A stretch of DNA of 64,000 nucleotides from JAKZVK01 sp965237575 (GCA_965237575.1 CBDEGI010000004.1:3100001-3164000), one strand, 5' to 3'. Counted from the stretch's first letter, positions 42,056 to 51,389 are shown. Notes: generated from the letters alone by a model not told the origin. Made by a program: numbers and translations.

Positions 42056-43699
42056 CTATTCGCGATCCGCAATGAAGGGAGCTTCCGCCGCGACTCGCAC
42101 GCGCCGGCCGCGCTCGCGCAGATAGCGCAGATCCTCGGCAATGCCGAGGTCAAAATGGTTCTCCCGCGGGATCGCGAGTACGATGTAAGACCCCGGCGGC
42201 ACGCCCCCGATTTCATAGGCTCCGTCGCCGGGGCGATAGTTCCCTAAGCGCTCAAAGTGCCAACCTTCCCCGTAGAGATCGGGGAGGAGAACAACGAAAC
42301 CCAACGAGGCTCCCGAGGCCGACAAGCCCTCCTCACTGACGGTTCCCCTGACGCCGCCGCCATCAAAAGCGATGCGGATCTCGAGTCCTTCGAGAGGCGC
42401 GTCTCGCGGGATGGAGATCTGCCGGCCTTTCAAAGGGCGGCCGCCGACCAGCATCTGGCGCACGTAGGCCGTTCTCGGTAAGGCCCGGACGGACACGTGA
42501 TGGGAGCCGGGCGTGACGCCTGTGAAGCGGAATGCACCGCCTTGGGCGAGGGTCGGCCGGCGGCCCAGACGCCCGCTGGGAGCACCCACCGCGGACTCGA
42601 GACGGACTCTGATCGGTTGGTGCAGGGCCTCCGCGTTGTCCTCGGGAGGGGCGGTTTCCGCGACGATGCGTCCAACGACGTCCTGGGTGGCGGAAGTTGC
42701 TAGCTCCACGTCGACGGTTTTGCCGGCAACCAGCAGCACCGACTCCTCCGCGTGAAAGCCACCGCCGACCGACTGCGTCACCAGCCGGTAAGAGCCGGGG
42801 TGCAGCCCGCGGACCGCAAAGAGCCCCTGCTCGTTCGGGGTAACGGCTGCCACGGTGACGCTGCCCGGTCCGATCAAGTTGACGTTGCAACCCGGGCAGG
42901 GTTGCCTGCTTTCGCGGTGAAAGACCGCGCCCTCGAGCGAGGTACGCATGGCGCGGGGGAGGCGGAAGTCGATCCCTACCCGCTCGCTTCCCCAGCTCAC
43001 CGCGATCGGCTCGCTCTCCTCGATCGATCCCGCGTTGGGGTAGTAGACGTTGGGGAACTCGAACGCGCGGACCCCGCGAGGGCTGTGCAGGCTCAGAGGC
43101 AGCACAGCCGCAAAATACCGGCCCGGGCTGAGCCCCGACAAGCGGTACTCGCCCAGATCGTTCGTCCGGTGCGAGCGCTTGAACTGCAGACGTGATAGAC
43201 CCTGCGTCGTCATTCTTTCGTAAAGCTGCACGGTCGCCTGGGCCACCGGGTCCCCATCCGCGTCGAGGACGCTTCCCGAGATCGCCGCCGAGCGCCTCAT
43301 GCCGATCCGAAGCTCTGCGTCGGGCGCGTCCTCGCTCAGCGTAACGCTGGCGGGGATGCTGGACCCGGCCTCGTAGCCGTCTTTCTTGAAACTCAGCGAG
43401 TAGTCACCCAACGGGATTTCGGAGAAACGGAAGCGTCCGTCGAGGCCGGTGCGCGCGTGACGGCTGACCACGGGGCGGGAGCCCGCAAACTTGCCGGAGG
43501 TGAGACTCACCTCGACGCTCCGCAGCGGCTCGTTGCCCTGAGCAACCGCCACGAACCCTCGCACCTCGCCGGTCTGGGCTCGTCCGGGAACGTGAAACAG
43601 AAGGCAGAGAAGCAGCCAACCGAAAGGAGCCGTGCGCAGTTCTGCTCTCACCCTGGCAGGCCAAGCTCCTGAGGCAGTGCGTTTCGAGTCCTTTGTCAT
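42056..43699 (-). CDS. Secreted carboxypeptidase-regulatory-like (CarboxypepD_reg) multi-domain protein
   Basis: This 547-residue protein has a signal segment (APFGWLLLCLLFHVPGRAQ, about 18-36) followed by five or six Ig-like CarboxypepD_reg modules, each closing with a GxYxL or GSYxI strand (IPLGDYSLSFKKDGYE, LSPGRYFAAVLP, LHPGSYRLVTQS, VPPGSYIVLAIPRE). These modules are non-enzymatic and found on bacterial surface and TonB-associated proteins. It follows a partner of the same type on the same strand, with a REP-like element between them. ATG 43699 was chosen for the signal segment; the upstream frame is REP-derived. Confidence 0.8.
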   Translation of the reverse strand: MTKDSKRTASGAWPARVRAELRTAPFGWLLLCLLFHVPGRAQTGEVRGFVAVAQGNEPLRSVEVSLTSGKFAGSRPVVSRHARTGLDGRFRFSEIPLGDYSLSFKKDGYEAGSSIPASVTLSEDAPDAELRIGMRRSAAISGSVLDADGDPVAQATVQLYERMTTQGLSRLQFKRSHRTNDLGEYRLSGLSPGRYFAAVLPLSLHSPRGVRAFEFPNVYYPNAGSIEESEPIAVSWGSERVGIDFRLPRAMRTSLEGAVFHRESRQPCPGCNVNLIGPGSVTVAAVTPNEQGLFAVRGLHPGSYRLVTQSVGGGFHAEESVLLVAGKTVDVELATSATQDVVGRIVAETAPPEDNAEALHQPIRVRLESAVGAPSGRLGRRPTLAQGGAFRFTGVTPGSHHVSVRALPRTAYVRQMLVGGRPLKGRQISIPRDAPLEGLEIRIAFDGGGVRGTVSEEGLSASGASLGFVVLLPDLYGEGWHFERLGNYRPGDGAYEIGGVPPGSYIVLAIPRENHFDLGIAEDLRYLRERGRRVRVAAEAPFIADRE

Positions 43700-43763
43700 G
43701 CGACGCGACGATCCGTCAACTCCGACCCCGGTCTCCTCCTCTAGGTCCCTTCGCGGGGCGTGT

Positions 43764-43804
43764 GGGGGCGTGCCGGACCGCTCCCTGACGGTCACGGCTC
43801 GGTT
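43764..43804 (-). repeat. REP-like hairpin element, copy 4
   Basis: Reads ggggcgtgccggaccgctcc, ctgacggtcacggctcggtt. It lies in the 143-base gap between two same-strand genes, inverted relative to copies 1 and 3. Confidence 0.85.
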
Positions 43805-43842
43805 TCCACGCGCGCCTATCTCACGATTAGGATTCGGCGTTG

Positions 43843-45403
43843 TCATTCCACCGCCGTCAGGTCGATTTCGATGATGCTCCCCGGTTCGGCAGGAAAACTT
43901 CGTGCCGCGTTGCCCGCCGATTCCCACAGTGCCGGGTTGCGGACCTCGGCCGACGTGCGGTCGCTCCACGCACAGATTCGATACGAGCCCGGCTTCACCT
44001 TTTCGAAAGCAAAAGCGCCATTCTGATCCGTTTGCACCGAGACCAAGCCGCCCGAGCTTTCGAGCGCGACGCGATAGTGCGCGGCGACGGCCTCGTCACG
44101 GCGACGCTCGCGGGGCGGTTTCACACGCCCCGAGACGGCTGCGAACTCTTGCGAGAGTATCAGCGTGACGTCGCGGATCTCTCCCGGCTGAAGCGTCAAG
44201 CCCTGTGCTTCCAGCGTCTGGTCGCCGACGCGCACCGCCCTGATGTAGAAGTCGTGGTTGGCCGAGGACAAGTTGTACGCCCCAGGCAACAGTTGCGTCT
44301 CTCCGAATCTGAAGTCCGGAAAAGACGCGCCGGCTCGGGCCGAGATGCCGGAGCCGTCAGCGCGGACAAATCTGATAGCGAGGCTATTGGGGAACTCGGC
44401 CCCGTCGCTCTCCAGCCGCCCCCGGAAGCCCGTCGGCTCAAGTGGCTGCAGCGTAAGCCCTCGCATCTCGCCTTCGACACGAACCAAGCCAAGCTGGAAC
44501 TTTGTTTGGCGCCCGCCGCGCGGGTTGTGACTGTACGAGAAGACGTAGTCGCCACGGGGGACCTGCTCGATCGTGAAGGCGCCGTCCCGCCCCAGCCGGT
44601 ACGTGAGCGAGCCGTGTCGCGGGCCGGGCTGGATCCTCCTGCGCGGACTATGCATAGACAGCCTGTGGTCGCCGCGCAACGACAGATCCACTCCGGCAAC
44701 GTGCCCTGACACCGTGAAAGCCGAGCCGGCCGACTCCTCCAAAAACAACGAGATCCCGGTGATCTCCTCGCCCGCGGTGATGTCGATCGCTACCGGACCG
44801 GCCCGGATCGTCGTATCGCCCCCGTCCCGGCCGGCGGCACCATGGAGCTCGTATGTGCCCGCCGGCAGGCCCGATGATGCGGAATCGGCCACGGTCGTCG
44901 GTTCGCCCGGACGCTCGTGAGCCGGCAGCGTCCGTCGCCCCAGTGCCCGTTTCCTCAGCGCCCGGCGTGAGCAACCAGATATGGGCGTTCTCGACCGGTT
45001 CGTTCAGGTCATCGACAACGTTGCCGGCCACGATACCGCCCTTGACGAGTTCGAAGTCGAACGGACCGCATGGGGTTTCGAAGCAGTTTACACTGAGCTC
45101 CGGCTGCCTCTTACCGCCCGCCGAGACGGTGAGATAGCCGAATTTCTCGGCACTCAACCGCAGGCGTCCCGCAGGTTCGCCGGTAAGCAGGTAGCGGCCC
45201 TCGCCGTCACTTCGGGTAACAGCGAACGTCTGTCGGCCGTCCGGCGAGCCCACCGACACGAGAACCTTGTGCAACGGAACCAGTCGGTCCCCGACCCGCT
45301 CGAACACACGGCCTGTGATCGATTCTGCCCCAAAGGCGCACGAAGCCAACAGCAGGAGCGCCACTAGACGCCGCTCGACAGAGAATGATCCGCCCCCAAG
45401 CAT
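43843..45403 (-). pseudogene. Secreted carboxypeptidase-regulatory-like gene with one frameshift
   Basis: The first part, from ATG 45403, has a signal peptide (VERRLVALLLLASCAFGA) and two Ig-like modules up to SGRTDDRGRFRI. Near 44875 the sense moves one frame, where GLPAGTYELHG continues the same module and runs to 43843 through three further modules (VPRGDYVFSYSHNP, LLPGAYNLSSANHD, VKPGSYRICAWSD). Dropping one base gives FRISGLPAGTYEL, a perfect join, and a protein of about 519 residues. It is either a recent frameshift or an assembly indel. The function would be as for its neighbour. Confidence 0.8.
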
Positions 45404-45710
45404 CCTAATGGCCTGTGGCAAGAATACGCTTTCCTGACTTCGGGCTCTGGCCCCGAGGCCCACATGGTCCTCTATAGACTACTGGCTACAGACACCGTAA
45501 GGGCGCTGAGGTTTCAGGCTCGTGCAGGCGCTCCGTTACGACCAGCAAAGCGCTGCGATCGGAGACTGCCGGAACTTCCCGTCCGCGCCGGCGCACACTT
45601 CCGATGATCCCCCACCTCGGAAGCGGTACAAACCTCATAGGAGCTTCTCCGGGAGGTGTATTGGAGGGTCAAGTGGACAGGGGTTGAGGATGCTATCGCG
45701 AGAACGGCGC

Positions 45711-45738
45711 TTGACACGCCCAAGTAGATGTGTATACT
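45711..45738 (+). promoter_or_regulatory. Sigma-70-type promoter of the GntR-ABC operon
   Basis: TTGACA (45711-45716), a 16-base spacer, TATACT (45733-45738). The start codon is 27 bases further on. It is the clearest promoter in the window. Confidence 0.75.
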
Positions 45739-45758
45739 GTGTCAGTAGACTAGTACAC
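45739..45758. promoter_or_regulatory. Probable GntR operator
   Basis: GTGTCAGTAGACTAGTACAC: GTGT and ACAC ends around a 12-base centre, directly after the -10 box, where a bound YtrA-type repressor would block transcription. The inner bases are only weakly symmetric. Confidence 0.4.
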
Positions 45759-45764
45759 TTACTC

Positions 45765-46175
45765 GTGATCTTTCGACTCAATCAATCTTCCGGAATTCCG
45801 CTCTACCTCCAGCTTATCGCGCAGGTGAAGCACGCCGTGGAAACTGGCGCGCTGCGGGAGGGCGACCGGCTCCCGACCATCCGCAAGGCTGCCGAGAACC
45901 TGGTCATGAACCCAAACACTGTGGTCCGGGCGTACCGGGAGTTGGAACACGAAGGAATCATCGAGCTGAAGCACGGCTCCGGAGCGTTCATCAGAGAATC
46001 GGTAGGAGGGCGAGCCCCGCTGATGCGCGAGGCTCAAGCGGTTGTGCAGTCGGCGATCAAGAAGGTTGCATCGTTGGGGCTGACAGACGAGGAGATTCGA
46101 AGGGTGTTTGAGAACGAGATGGTCCAGGCACGCGCGGAAAGTCTTTCGGAGAAAGTAGCGGCAGAAAAACCATGA
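45765..46175 (+). CDS. GntR-family transcriptional regulator, YtrA subfamily
   Basis: This 136-residue protein has an N-terminal winged helix-turn-helix (IPLYLQLIAQVKHAVETGAL, then LPTIRKAAENLVMNPNTVVR) and a short C-terminal dimerisation helix pair, the YtrA layout. These repressors sit first in operons for ABC exporters and respond to cell-envelope antibiotics or similar signals. GTG 45765 was chosen because homology starts at once and the promoter lies just upstream. Its stop overlaps the ABC ATPase start (ATGA). Confidence 0.92.
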   Translation: MIFRLNQSSGIPLYLQLIAQVKHAVETGALREGDRLPTIRKAAENLVMNPNTVVRAYRELEHEGIIELKHGSGAFIRESVGGRAPLMREAQAVVQSAIKKVASLGLTDEEIRRVFENEMVQARAESLSEKVAAEKP

Positions 46176-47065
46176 CTGAGTTCCTTATTGAAACAAGCCA
46201 ACTCAAGAAGTCTTTCAAGAGCCAGCCTGCTTTGCGCGGCCTGGATTTACGCGTGCCGCAGGGAAGCGTGTTCGGTTTCCTCGGCCGCAACGGCGCGGGT
46301 AAGACGACAACTCTTAAGATTCTGATGGGTATGCTGCGGTCCGACAGCGGTGGCGCGCGCGTGTTTGGAATCCCGGTCGACGATGCCGACCGCTCCATTG
46401 AGATCCGGCGCCGCATCGGCTTCGTCACGGAGGACAAGAGTCTTTACCCCTATATGACGGTGGAGCAGATCATTAGCTTCACGCGTCCCTTCTTCCCCAA
46501 ATGGCGTGACGATCTGGAACGGCGCTACTTGAAGATATTCGAGCTTCCGCCCAAGCGCAAGATTCCGGATCTCTCCAAGGGAATGCTATCGAAGCTGATG
46601 CTGCTGCTGGCAATCTCGCGCGGAGCCGAACTGCTGATCCTGGATGAACCTACCGACGGCCTGGACCCGGCGGCCGTTGAAGACGTGATGCGAGAACTGG
46701 TCAGCATCGCCGCCTCGATAGGGACCACCATATTCTTTTCGTCACACCAACTAGCCGAGGTTGAGCTAATCGCCGATCATATCGGCATAGTCGATCAGGG
46801 CAAGATGATCGTGGCGGGATCCCTGGACGACATGAAGGTTCAGTACCAGCGGCTCCAGGTAGTCTTCACGGCCTCCGTGCAGGCGCCGACGCGCTGGGTG
46901 GACGGAGTCGAATCTGTGCGGCAGGAGGGGCGCGTCCTCTCGATCCTTGCAAGCCACAACGCTGATGCCATCGTCGAGCAGGCACGATCGTTGCCTGGCA
47001 CGACGATCGAGCGTTTCCCGGTGACACTCAAAGAGATTTTCCTGGAACACGTGAGGAGCAACTGA
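46172..47065 (+). CDS. ABC transporter ATP-binding protein
   Basis: This 297-residue ATPase has Walker A GRNGAGKTTT (about 38-47), a degenerate signature LSKGMLSKL in place of LSGGQ, Walker B LLILDEPTDGLDP (about 154-166) and the switch His in SSHQLAEVE. The C-terminal extension after 220 is the YtrB/drug-exporter type. It should power the permease encoded next, exporting a drug, peptide or lipid. It overlaps the GntR gene by four bases; the permease begins one base after its stop. Confidence 0.93.
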   Translation: MTEFLIETSQLKKSFKSQPALRGLDLRVPQGSVFGFLGRNGAGKTTTLKILMGMLRSDSGGARVFGIPVDDADRSIEIRRRIGFVTEDKSLYPYMTVEQIISFTRPFFPKWRDDLERRYLKIFELPPKRKIPDLSKGMLSKLMLLLAISRGAELLILDEPTDGLDPAAVEDVMRELVSIAASIGTTIFFSSHQLAEVELIADHIGIVDQGKMIVAGSLDDMKVQYQRLQVVFTASVQAPTRWVDGVESVRQEGRVLSILASHNADAIVEQARSLPGTTIERFPVTLKEIFLEHVRSN

Positions 47066-47066
47066 C

Positions 47067-47765
47067 ATGCTTTGGCGAAAAGGATGGATGGAAACCCGGT
47101 TTCGACTGCTGTTTGCGGTTGTCGTCGTCGGCCTAATGACGGTTCAGTTCTCTCCGATTGGATGGAAAGCACAGTACGGCCTCCACGCAGTCACCGGAGG
47201 CGCTATCGGCCTGCTCGCGGTGGCCTTGCTTTCCATGATGTTCGCGGGAACGGGCATTGCTACGCAACCCGCCTTTCAGGAGAGCAAGGGCCTGCACGAG
47301 TCGACGTTATTCACCCTTTCTTTGCCAGTGAGCCGGTTCCGTTTGCTCGCAGTCAGAGCCGGTCTCGGATGGTTGGAAATGGCGGGCGTGATCGCAGTGA
47401 TGTGCTGTCTCTTGTGGATTCTGTTCCCGACGCTGCGGGATACGAGTACGCCTGAGGAAATGTTTAGACATGCGGTAGTCCTCACTGCGTGTGCAACGGG
47501 ACTCTATGCCACAAGCGTATTGCTGGCTACTTTCCTCGACCACCCCTGGTGCGGGCCCGCAAGCGCAATTGCACTTGGCGCGTTATGGTTTCTGTTCGAT
47601 CACACCCCGCTACTGCCGGCATCGGTGAACATCTTTCGAGCCATGCGAGACGGTTCGCCCCTGATCGCGCACACGGTGCCGTGGCCTGCGATGGCCTTTT
47701 CACTGGGGTTGGCCGGGATTTTGTTCTTCGTGGCGCTGAAAGTTGTGCAGCGCCGCGAATACTAA
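47067..47765 (+). CDS. ABC transporter permease
   Basis: This 232-residue protein has six predicted membrane helices (about 11-27, 44-63, 103-120, 132-154, 163-178 and 205-225). GAGGAGCAACTGAC precedes the ATG. It is the only permease in the operon, so it probably works as a homodimer with the preceding ATPase. It has no recognised substrate motif. Confidence 0.85.
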   Translation: MLWRKGWMETRFRLLFAVVVVGLMTVQFSPIGWKAQYGLHAVTGGAIGLLAVALLSMMFAGTGIATQPAFQESKGLHESTLFTLSLPVSRFRLLAVRAGLGWLEMAGVIAVMCCLLWILFPTLRDTSTPEEMFRHAVVLTACATGLYATSVLLATFLDHPWCGPASAIALGALWFLFDHTPLLPASVNIFRAMRDGSPLIAHTVPWPAMAFSLGLAGILFFVALKVVQRREY

Positions 47766-48081
47766 CGCGCTCAACACGGACCACAGCTTCTACTAATCGG
47801 GCCTTACGTCCACCTCGGGTCTAGAAGTCGAAACGGCGCTGCAGCCAGCCGGACGAGGGCTGCTTCCGACATGTCCGGTTCACGGAAAGCACTTGCTAGG
47901 GTCCTAGCGGCGGAAGTCTAGATGACATCGAACGAGTCACCCACTCCGTCGATGACACGGCCGATGCTGATTCCGCGACGTGTGGCTGAGTATCTCCGAT
48001 TCTTCATCGCCACCCTGAGACCCCACTACCAAAAGCTACACAGCAGCCCTGCTCGATCCCCGATAATTCAGGGGAGGGACT
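47766..48081. other. Intergenic stretch between the ABC operon and the TIGR03437 gene
   Basis: 316 bases without a supportable gene. It contains copy 2 of the 25-bp dispersed repeat. No terminator with a T-run follows the permease gene. Confidence 0.6.
47863..47887 (+). repeat. 25-bp dispersed repeat, copy 2
   Basis: cttccgacatgtccggttca then cggaa; partner of the inverted copy at 22466-22490. Confidence 0.6.
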
Positions 48082-49779
48082 ATGAGGCGCGCACTGGTGG
48101 GCGTATTCGTCGTCGGCAGCATCGCTGCGACGGCCCAAACGAACATACCGAACCCCGCTATCCCGCCATTCGGGATCGTCCACGGGGCATCGAACAGCCC
48201 CGGGCTTCCCGCGAGGCTGGCGCGCGGCGGCATTTTTCTCGTCCGCGGAGCGTGGCTTGGGCCCGACGACCTCGTCGTCCCGAAACCGCCGTTCCTGCCG
48301 GAACTGGCTGGCTCGCGAATCGAAATCCTCTCAGTCGAAAGCGGCATCATCTATAGTGCGGCGATGATCCATGCCTGGAACTTCCAGCTAGGAGGCATCC
48401 TGCCGTTCGAAACGCCCGCTGGTCCCGCCCAAGCAACGGTGGTCTATCAGGATCGGCGCAGCACTGCGGTCGAAATCCTTGTCGTCGATTCTTTGCCGGG
48501 CCTCTTTGCTGTCAGCCAGCAAGGCTTTGGCCCAGGCGTGATCCAAAACTTCGTCTCGCCGACCGAGCAGCCGCTCAACACCCTCACCAACCCCGCCGAG
48601 CCCGGCCAATACATCATCCTGTGGGGCACGGGCTTGGGCGAGGTTTCCCCCGGTGACGACGTTTACGTGAGGATTGGGAACATGTCTCTCAAGCCGCACT
48701 ACGCAGGCCCCGCGCCGGCGCTGCCGGGCGTCGATCAATTCAACGTACCCTTGCCCGACAGCGAAGAGCTGCTCAGGGGCTGCTACGTCCCCGTGTCGGT
48801 GTCGGCCGGCGGATATTCGAGTGGCCGAGTCAGCGTATCGATCGCTGATGGCGCGGGCGGATGCGATCACCCCTGGCAGCTACCGCCTGAAACGCTCGAG
48901 GCCCTCGATGCGGGCGGGCGCATCAAGACGCTCGAAGTTTTCGTCAGCGACAACGATTTCCTCTTCCCGCCGGATGGCCCCCAACCGCTGACCACGAGGT
49001 CGCTGAGGGTGTTCGCCGACCTCGAACTCGCCAATGGCACGGGTGTGGCCCAGCGCAGCCCCGATTCGGGTAGCCCCGCCGGCGGCGCGCGGCTGTCGTG
49101 CGGTTCGGCCACAGTCACAGGGGTGTTCATCCGCGGGGACTTCAGCCCATTCGAACCCCTGCCCCAACCACCGGCGCCGCCGAATCCGGCTTTGGTCCCC
49201 GCGGACGCCGGTGAGGCACTCGAGTTCCTTGGGCCTGACGGCCGTAGGTTCGAACTGCGGCGGCCCTCAGCGCCCGGCGGCATCGTGGGGCAGAGCCTTT
49301 TCGATCCCTACCTGTTCACTCAGCCGGGAATCGTAGACCTGCTCGTTCCCGGCACCTGGATGCTGCAAGCCCCCGGCGGCGCCGACACCGAAGCCTTCAG
49401 CGCGGCGGTCGAATTGCCCCCCCTTCCCGTGGTGACCACTCCCGCCTCGATTGATTTCAGTCAGGACATCACGATCGAATGGGCGAGCGGCAACTACGAA
49501 CCGGGCGATAGCGTGGGCTTGCTGGTCGGCGTCTACGTCGCCGATGAGAACGACCCTTCACGCAGCATTTTTCACGGCACATCGTGCAGCGTCCCGGCGA
49601 TGGAAGGCGGCATGACCATGCGGGCTGCATCGTTCGCCAACCTGCCGACCCCCGCCGATGGTATGGCCGCTTGGCGATTTTCACTACGCGCTCCAAGAGA
49701 CCTTGCCATCCCGCAACTCGACCACGCCGAATTGACGTTGAATATTTCGCGCGCGCAGGCGTTACCGATCGACCGGTGA
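48082..49779 (+). CDS. Secreted protein with Solibacter-type TIGR03437 domain
   Basis: This 565-residue protein has a short signal peptide (MRRALVGVFVVGSIAATAQ) and GGGGAGG before the ATG. Residues ~20-260 follow the TIGR03437 pattern: NAxS-like IVHGASNSPG, ILPFETPAGPAQATV, GQYIILWGTGLGEVSPGD, and the closing HYAGPAPALPGVDQFNVPLP. The C-terminal 300 residues are beta-rich without a known family. The domain is almost confined to Solibacter relatives and is found attached to many extracellular modules, suggesting surface anchoring or polymer binding. No catalytic residues are seen. Confidence 0.82.
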   Translation: MRRALVGVFVVGSIAATAQTNIPNPAIPPFGIVHGASNSPGLPARLARGGIFLVRGAWLGPDDLVVPKPPFLPELAGSRIEILSVESGIIYSAAMIHAWNFQLGGILPFETPAGPAQATVVYQDRRSTAVEILVVDSLPGLFAVSQQGFGPGVIQNFVSPTEQPLNTLTNPAEPGQYIILWGTGLGEVSPGDDVYVRIGNMSLKPHYAGPAPALPGVDQFNVPLPDSEELLRGCYVPVSVSAGGYSSGRVSVSIADGAGGCDHPWQLPPETLEALDAGGRIKTLEVFVSDNDFLFPPDGPQPLTTRSLRVFADLELANGTGVAQRSPDSGSPAGGARLSCGSATVTGVFIRGDFSPFEPLPQPPAPPNPALVPADAGEALEFLGPDGRRFELRRPSAPGGIVGQSLFDPYLFTQPGIVDLLVPGTWMLQAPGGADTEAFSAAVELPPLPVVTTPASIDFSQDITIEWASGNYEPGDSVGLLVGVYVADENDPSRSIFHGTSCSVPAMEGGMTMRAASFANLPTPADGMAAWRFSLRAPRDLAIPQLDHAELTLNISRAQALPIDR

Positions 49780-49940
49780 CGCTCGGCGAACGGCGGTGAC
49801 GCGGCGCCCTGCCTGCAACCATCCCGCTCACGGGAAACTTGACCGATGCGGCCCCCGCCAGCCCTCTGCTGGGGAGCGCTTGAGCCGTTGGGGCGTGGGC
49901 ACGTCCCGGATCATTAGGGTGGATCGTGCGGGGAGTGCCC

Positions 49941-50003
49941 GGGTTGACACCGCGGACCAGGACTAATGGAATGCGTTCAGGAGCGGCGGGCGCACCGGCA
50001 GGA
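49941..50003. repeat. Dispersed ~62-bp repeat, copy 2
   Basis: Partner of 2384-2447: gggttgacaccgcggaccag, then gactaatggaatgcgttcag and gagcggcgggcgcaccggca. It lies just after the end of the D-serine dehydratase-like gene. Confidence 0.6.
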
Positions 50004-50034
50004 TGTACGTCGCCGTGAGAGCCTACGCCCTCTG

Positions 50035-51276
50035 CTACACGTGGCCGCGCGCGCCGATCTCCCAGATCTCGACGACATTATCCCCGCGCACGCAGTAGGC
50101 GCGATCGTAGAGGTTCACGTTGGGATCGCAATGCGGCACGATCAGCTCGAACTTGTCGCCGATGCGCACATCGCGGCTGGGGTTCTTGAGTTCGAGGATA
50201 CCGTGCTCGTCGCCGCCGAAGCGGTATTCGACGCCCTCGATGCCGATGATCTCGGGACCGAACTTACGGTCCGTGGCGAAAGCCTTCAGGCCCGAGTCGA
50301 GCGTGGCGCGGTCGTTGTGGTTCTTGCTGATGACGGTCCCCAGGACGGTGAGCGAAGGCGCGAAGTCGTCGTAGACGTCGCCGCTCTTACAGCCGATCCT
50401 GCGATAGTCGACGTCCATGAAGACGTAGGAGCCGACCTGCATTTCGGTCATGCCCTTGAGCGCCGAGTCGACGTTGTACGTCCCGGTGCTTGTGCCGGAC
50501 ATAATCTCGGCGGGCAGGCCGTCTTTTTGCATCTGCGCGAAGGTCTCGATCGGCTTCGCCATGACGGACTCGGAATGCTCTTTGCGCGCCTCGAAACCTT
50601 GGACGTGCGACGAGCGGCCTGAGTAGCAGTGCACGCCCCGTAACTGCAAGTTGGGAAGCTGATCGACCTTCTTGGCGAGTGCGAGGGCGGGCGCGCCGGG
50701 CTCGATGCCGGTGCGGCGTCCGACCGGATCGATATCGATCATGATGTTGAGCGTGACCTTGGCGGCCTTGGCGGCTTCGCTCAATTGCTGGGCACTGACG
50801 GCGCTGTCCACCACGGCCATCGTGTCGGGATGTTTCTTGGTGAGCCTTACAAGGCGCGCGATCTTATTGGGGCCGGCGGATTCCGAGGTCAGCAGGATGC
50901 CGGGGATGCCGGCGTCGGCCATGCGTTCGGCTTCGCTGATCGTGGCCGAGCACAGCCCGATCGCACCGGCCGCGATCTGCCGCCGCGCGATTTCGGGGCA
51001 CTTGTGCGTCTTTCCGTGCGGACGCAGATTGATCGGGGCAGCCCTGGCGTGCCGCGCCATCTTGTCGATGTTCGCCTCGAGCAGGTCGAGATCGATGAGC
51101 AGCGCCGGCGTCGGCAGATCGTGCTTGGTGACGCCCTCAATTCCCTTGCGCGAGCCGAGGCGCTTCTCGACCTCGTCGACGCTATAGCCCGAGGCTCTCT
51201 GAGGCGTAAGCATCAAAGGCGCCACGGCCCCCAAACTGACTCCGGTTCGCATCCATTCCCTCCGCGTGGTCTTCAT
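50035..51276 (-). CDS. Exported D-serine dehydratase/D-threonine aldolase-like PLP enzyme
   Basis: This 413-residue protein has a twin-arginine-type leader (TTRREWMRTGVSLGAVAPLM). An alanine-racemase-like barrel follows, with the PLP Lys in LRPHGKTHKCPE (about residue 89) and GTSTGTYNVDSALKG at the phosphate site. The C-terminal domain supplies zinc ligands His and Cys (PHCDPNVNLYDRAYC). The DSD1 family removes ammonia from D-serine or cleaves D-3-hydroxy amino acids. Export is unusual for such an enzyme and suggests use of D-amino acids from peptidoglycan. The gene stands alone. Confidence 0.88.
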   Translation of the reverse strand: MKTTRREWMRTGVSLGAVAPLMLTPQRASGYSVDEVEKRLGSRKGIEGVTKHDLPTPALLIDLDLLEANIDKMARHARAAPINLRPHGKTHKCPEIARRQIAAGAIGLCSATISEAERMADAGIPGILLTSESAGPNKIARLVRLTKKHPDTMAVVDSAVSAQQLSEAAKAAKVTLNIMIDIDPVGRRTGIEPGAPALALAKKVDQLPNLQLRGVHCYSGRSSHVQGFEARKEHSESVMAKPIETFAQMQKDGLPAEIMSGTSTGTYNVDSALKGMTEMQVGSYVFMDVDYRRIGCKSGDVYDDFAPSLTVLGTVISKNHNDRATLDSGLKAFATDRKFGPEIIGIEGVEYRFGGDEHGILELKNPSRDVRIGDKFELIVPHCDPNVNLYDRAYCVRGDNVVEIWEIGARGHV

Positions 51277-51389
51277 CGTCCTTCAACCCCCGATTGGCTC
51301 ATAGTAGCTTGAAGCCGGGTTATACGCAACGCGGGATACGGGTGCGACGCCGGAGCACAAGGAGCTCAAGTCAGCCGAGGTCTCGACGT

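Larger units (their letters stand above)
45404..45764. other. Divergent intergenic region ahead of the GntR operon
   Basis: 361 bases between two divergent genes. It contains the GntR operon promoter (45711-45738) and a partly palindromic site. The rest shows no gene; an open frame upstream of the GntR start is not protein-like. Confidence 0.6.
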
